A DNA stretch of 15,168 nt from Candidatus Cloacimonadota bacterium. GTDB taxonomy: Bacteria > Cloacimonadota > Cloacimonadia > Cloacimonadales > TCS61. The stretch covers positions 1 to 15,168 of the forward strand of contig JABIME010000325.1 of the NCBI GenBank assembly GCA_018654125.1, given 5' to 3'. Below are positions 14,329-15,168 of the stretch, in pieces (the first letter of the stretch is position 1; every line of letters begins with the position of its first letter). The translations under genes were made by a program, and so were the position numbers. The notes beneath the pieces were generated by a model. The model had not been told where the DNA came from. It saw only the letters and a list, made by a program, of their open reading frames with translations, and made no database searches.

Positions 14329-15168
14329 AATTCAAATTCTTTAATATTTTCTAATACAAACTCCACTTCCACTATTATAAGCGGAAGATCATGTTCAATA
14401 AATTGTAATTTGGCAAAATCCTTTTCCGTTGTTAGCAGGAAATCAATTTGTTCAAGCATAACATCTGCAGAAATTTGTTTAATGATATCATTGTTCTTAA
14501 AATCATAATGATCTGGAAAATAAAAATGTTTCTCAAAATGTAATCCTGCTTTGTGAATAGTATTTTCAAACGATGCAGGTAATCCTATCCCAGAAAGCAG
14601 AGCTAATTTTCCTTCTGGTTTTACTTCTTTCTCATTAATGTCGGAAAATCGTTTGATCTGGTAATAACCTTTTAATATTGGCTTATCGTATTTTTGAATT
14701 TTATCAGGGATTTTTCCCTTTCCATTGAAAACAATATAATCAGTATATTTAAGGGCAGAAAGCGGTTCACGTAAAATTCCAGAAGGTAAAACAAATCCAT
14801 TACCAATTCCACCTATTGCATTAAAAATAACAAAATCATAATCATGCTGAACTTTAAGGTGCTGGAACGAATCGTCGAGAATAATATATTCCAGATCAGG
14901 ATATTTTTCTTCCAGAATCTGAATTGATCTCTTGCGATCTCTACCTGCTATCACAGGAATTCCAGTAAGTTTATTTGCTAAAAGGAACGTTTCATCTCCT
15001 GCATTTTTAGCAAATTTGAATACTTCGTTTTCATCAGAGATGAGTTTGTTTTCTTTTTCAAATTTACCTTTATATCCACGATGTGAAACTGCAACTTTTT
15101 TGCCTTGTTTTTGCAGATGTTTTGCCAGAAAAATTGTTACGGGAGTTTTCCCGCTACCACCACTAACA
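14325..15168 (-). CDS. lpxK: Tetraacyldisaccharide 4'-kinase (lipid A), 5' end cut by the window edge
   Basis: The reading frame is open through to the window edge, giving 280 residues of the C-terminal part; roughly the first 45-50 residues are missing. The visible part starts in the P-loop VSGGSGKTP, as in LpxK, and continues with VAVSHRGYKG and AGDE. DDSFQHL (the 'DDgFQHr' block), NGFVLPSGILREPLSAL, LLSGIGLPASF, FPDHYDF and LLTTEKDFAKL follow. All are LpxK family blocks in the right order. The enzyme adds the 4'-phosphate to the lipid A precursor at the inner membrane, so the organism makes lipid A. An internal GTG near 14954 could be taken for a start, but the coding frame and P-loop continue upstream. 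The stop is the TAG in a GTAG hairpin foot. Confidence 0.95.
   Translation of the reverse strand, partial: VSGGSGKTPVTIFLAKHLQKQGKKVAVSHRGYKGKFEKENKLISDENEVFKFAKNAGDETFLLANKLTGIPVIAGRDRKRSIQILEEKYPDLEYIILDDSFQHLKVQHDYDFVIFNAIGGIGNGFVLPSGILREPLSALKYTDYIVFNGKGKIPDKIQKYDKPILKGYYQIKRFSDINEKEVKPEGKLALLSGIGLPASFENTIHKAGLHFEKHFYFPDHYDFKNNDIIKQISADVMLEQIDFLLTTEKDFAKLQFIEHDLPLIIVEVEFVLENIKEFEL

Noticed and set aside
14954..15168. Taking lpxK as starting at 14954
   Set aside because: That codon is an internal GTG; the frame stays open to the window edge and encodes the LpxK P-loop and further family blocks, so the gene is cut by the edge.

Overview
The window is a gene-dense, AT-rich bacterial chromosome segment. 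Twelve of its fourteen protein genes lie on the + strand and two (the transposase and lpxK) on the - strand. A lipid A kinase gene (lpxK) points to a Gram-negative outer membrane, and the single tRNA has its CCA encoded. The gene styles, base composition and REP-like repeats would suit a Cloacimonadota- or Bacteroidota-like lineage, but I cannot fix the phylum from sequence alone. No CRISPR array, prophage, conjugative element or intact IS other than a single-domain REP-type transposase was seen.

Layout. (1) 1-6476 is a compact + strand block: a YhbY-type RNA-binding protein, a DUF2161 PD-(D/E)XK-fold protein, glycerol kinase (glpK, overlapping the preceding gene), an Est30-like carboxylesterase, a large fusion of a complete glucose-6-phosphate isomerase with a winged-helix segment and a macro domain, and a stand-alone MnmC-type methyltransferase. 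(2) 6568-7785 holds a two-helix small membrane protein abutting ruvB. (3) 7845-7921 is tRNA-Val(GAC). (4) 7965-11314 holds an exported M1-type metallopeptidase and gpsA. (5) 11323-13697 holds a GC-rich repeat, a sodium:solute symporter and a DMT/EamA-like permease. (6) 13694-15168 holds a REP-associated tyrosine transposase (RAYT) between two pairs of inverted GTAG hairpins, then the 3' part of lpxK.

How the genes relate. GlpK and GpsA both act on glycerol 3-phosphate. The esterase next to glpK could release glycerol or fatty acids, so a glycerol/acyl-ester and phospholipid-precursor theme is plausible but inferred. The other genes (ruvB, mnmC-like, yhbY-like, tRNA) are housekeeping functions.

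Two things stand out. The first is the phosphoglucose isomerase - winged helix - macro domain fusion: the isomerase catalytic residues keep E. coli numbering exactly (E355, H386, K514), and the C-terminal macro domain keeps the MacroD/YmdB signature. The second is the REP/RAYT system: five hairpins of two families, each preceded by GTAG. In four consecutive genes (symporter, permease, the RAYT itself and lpxK) the TAG of that GTAG is the stop codon. This suggests hairpin insertion targeted to GTAG at gene ends.
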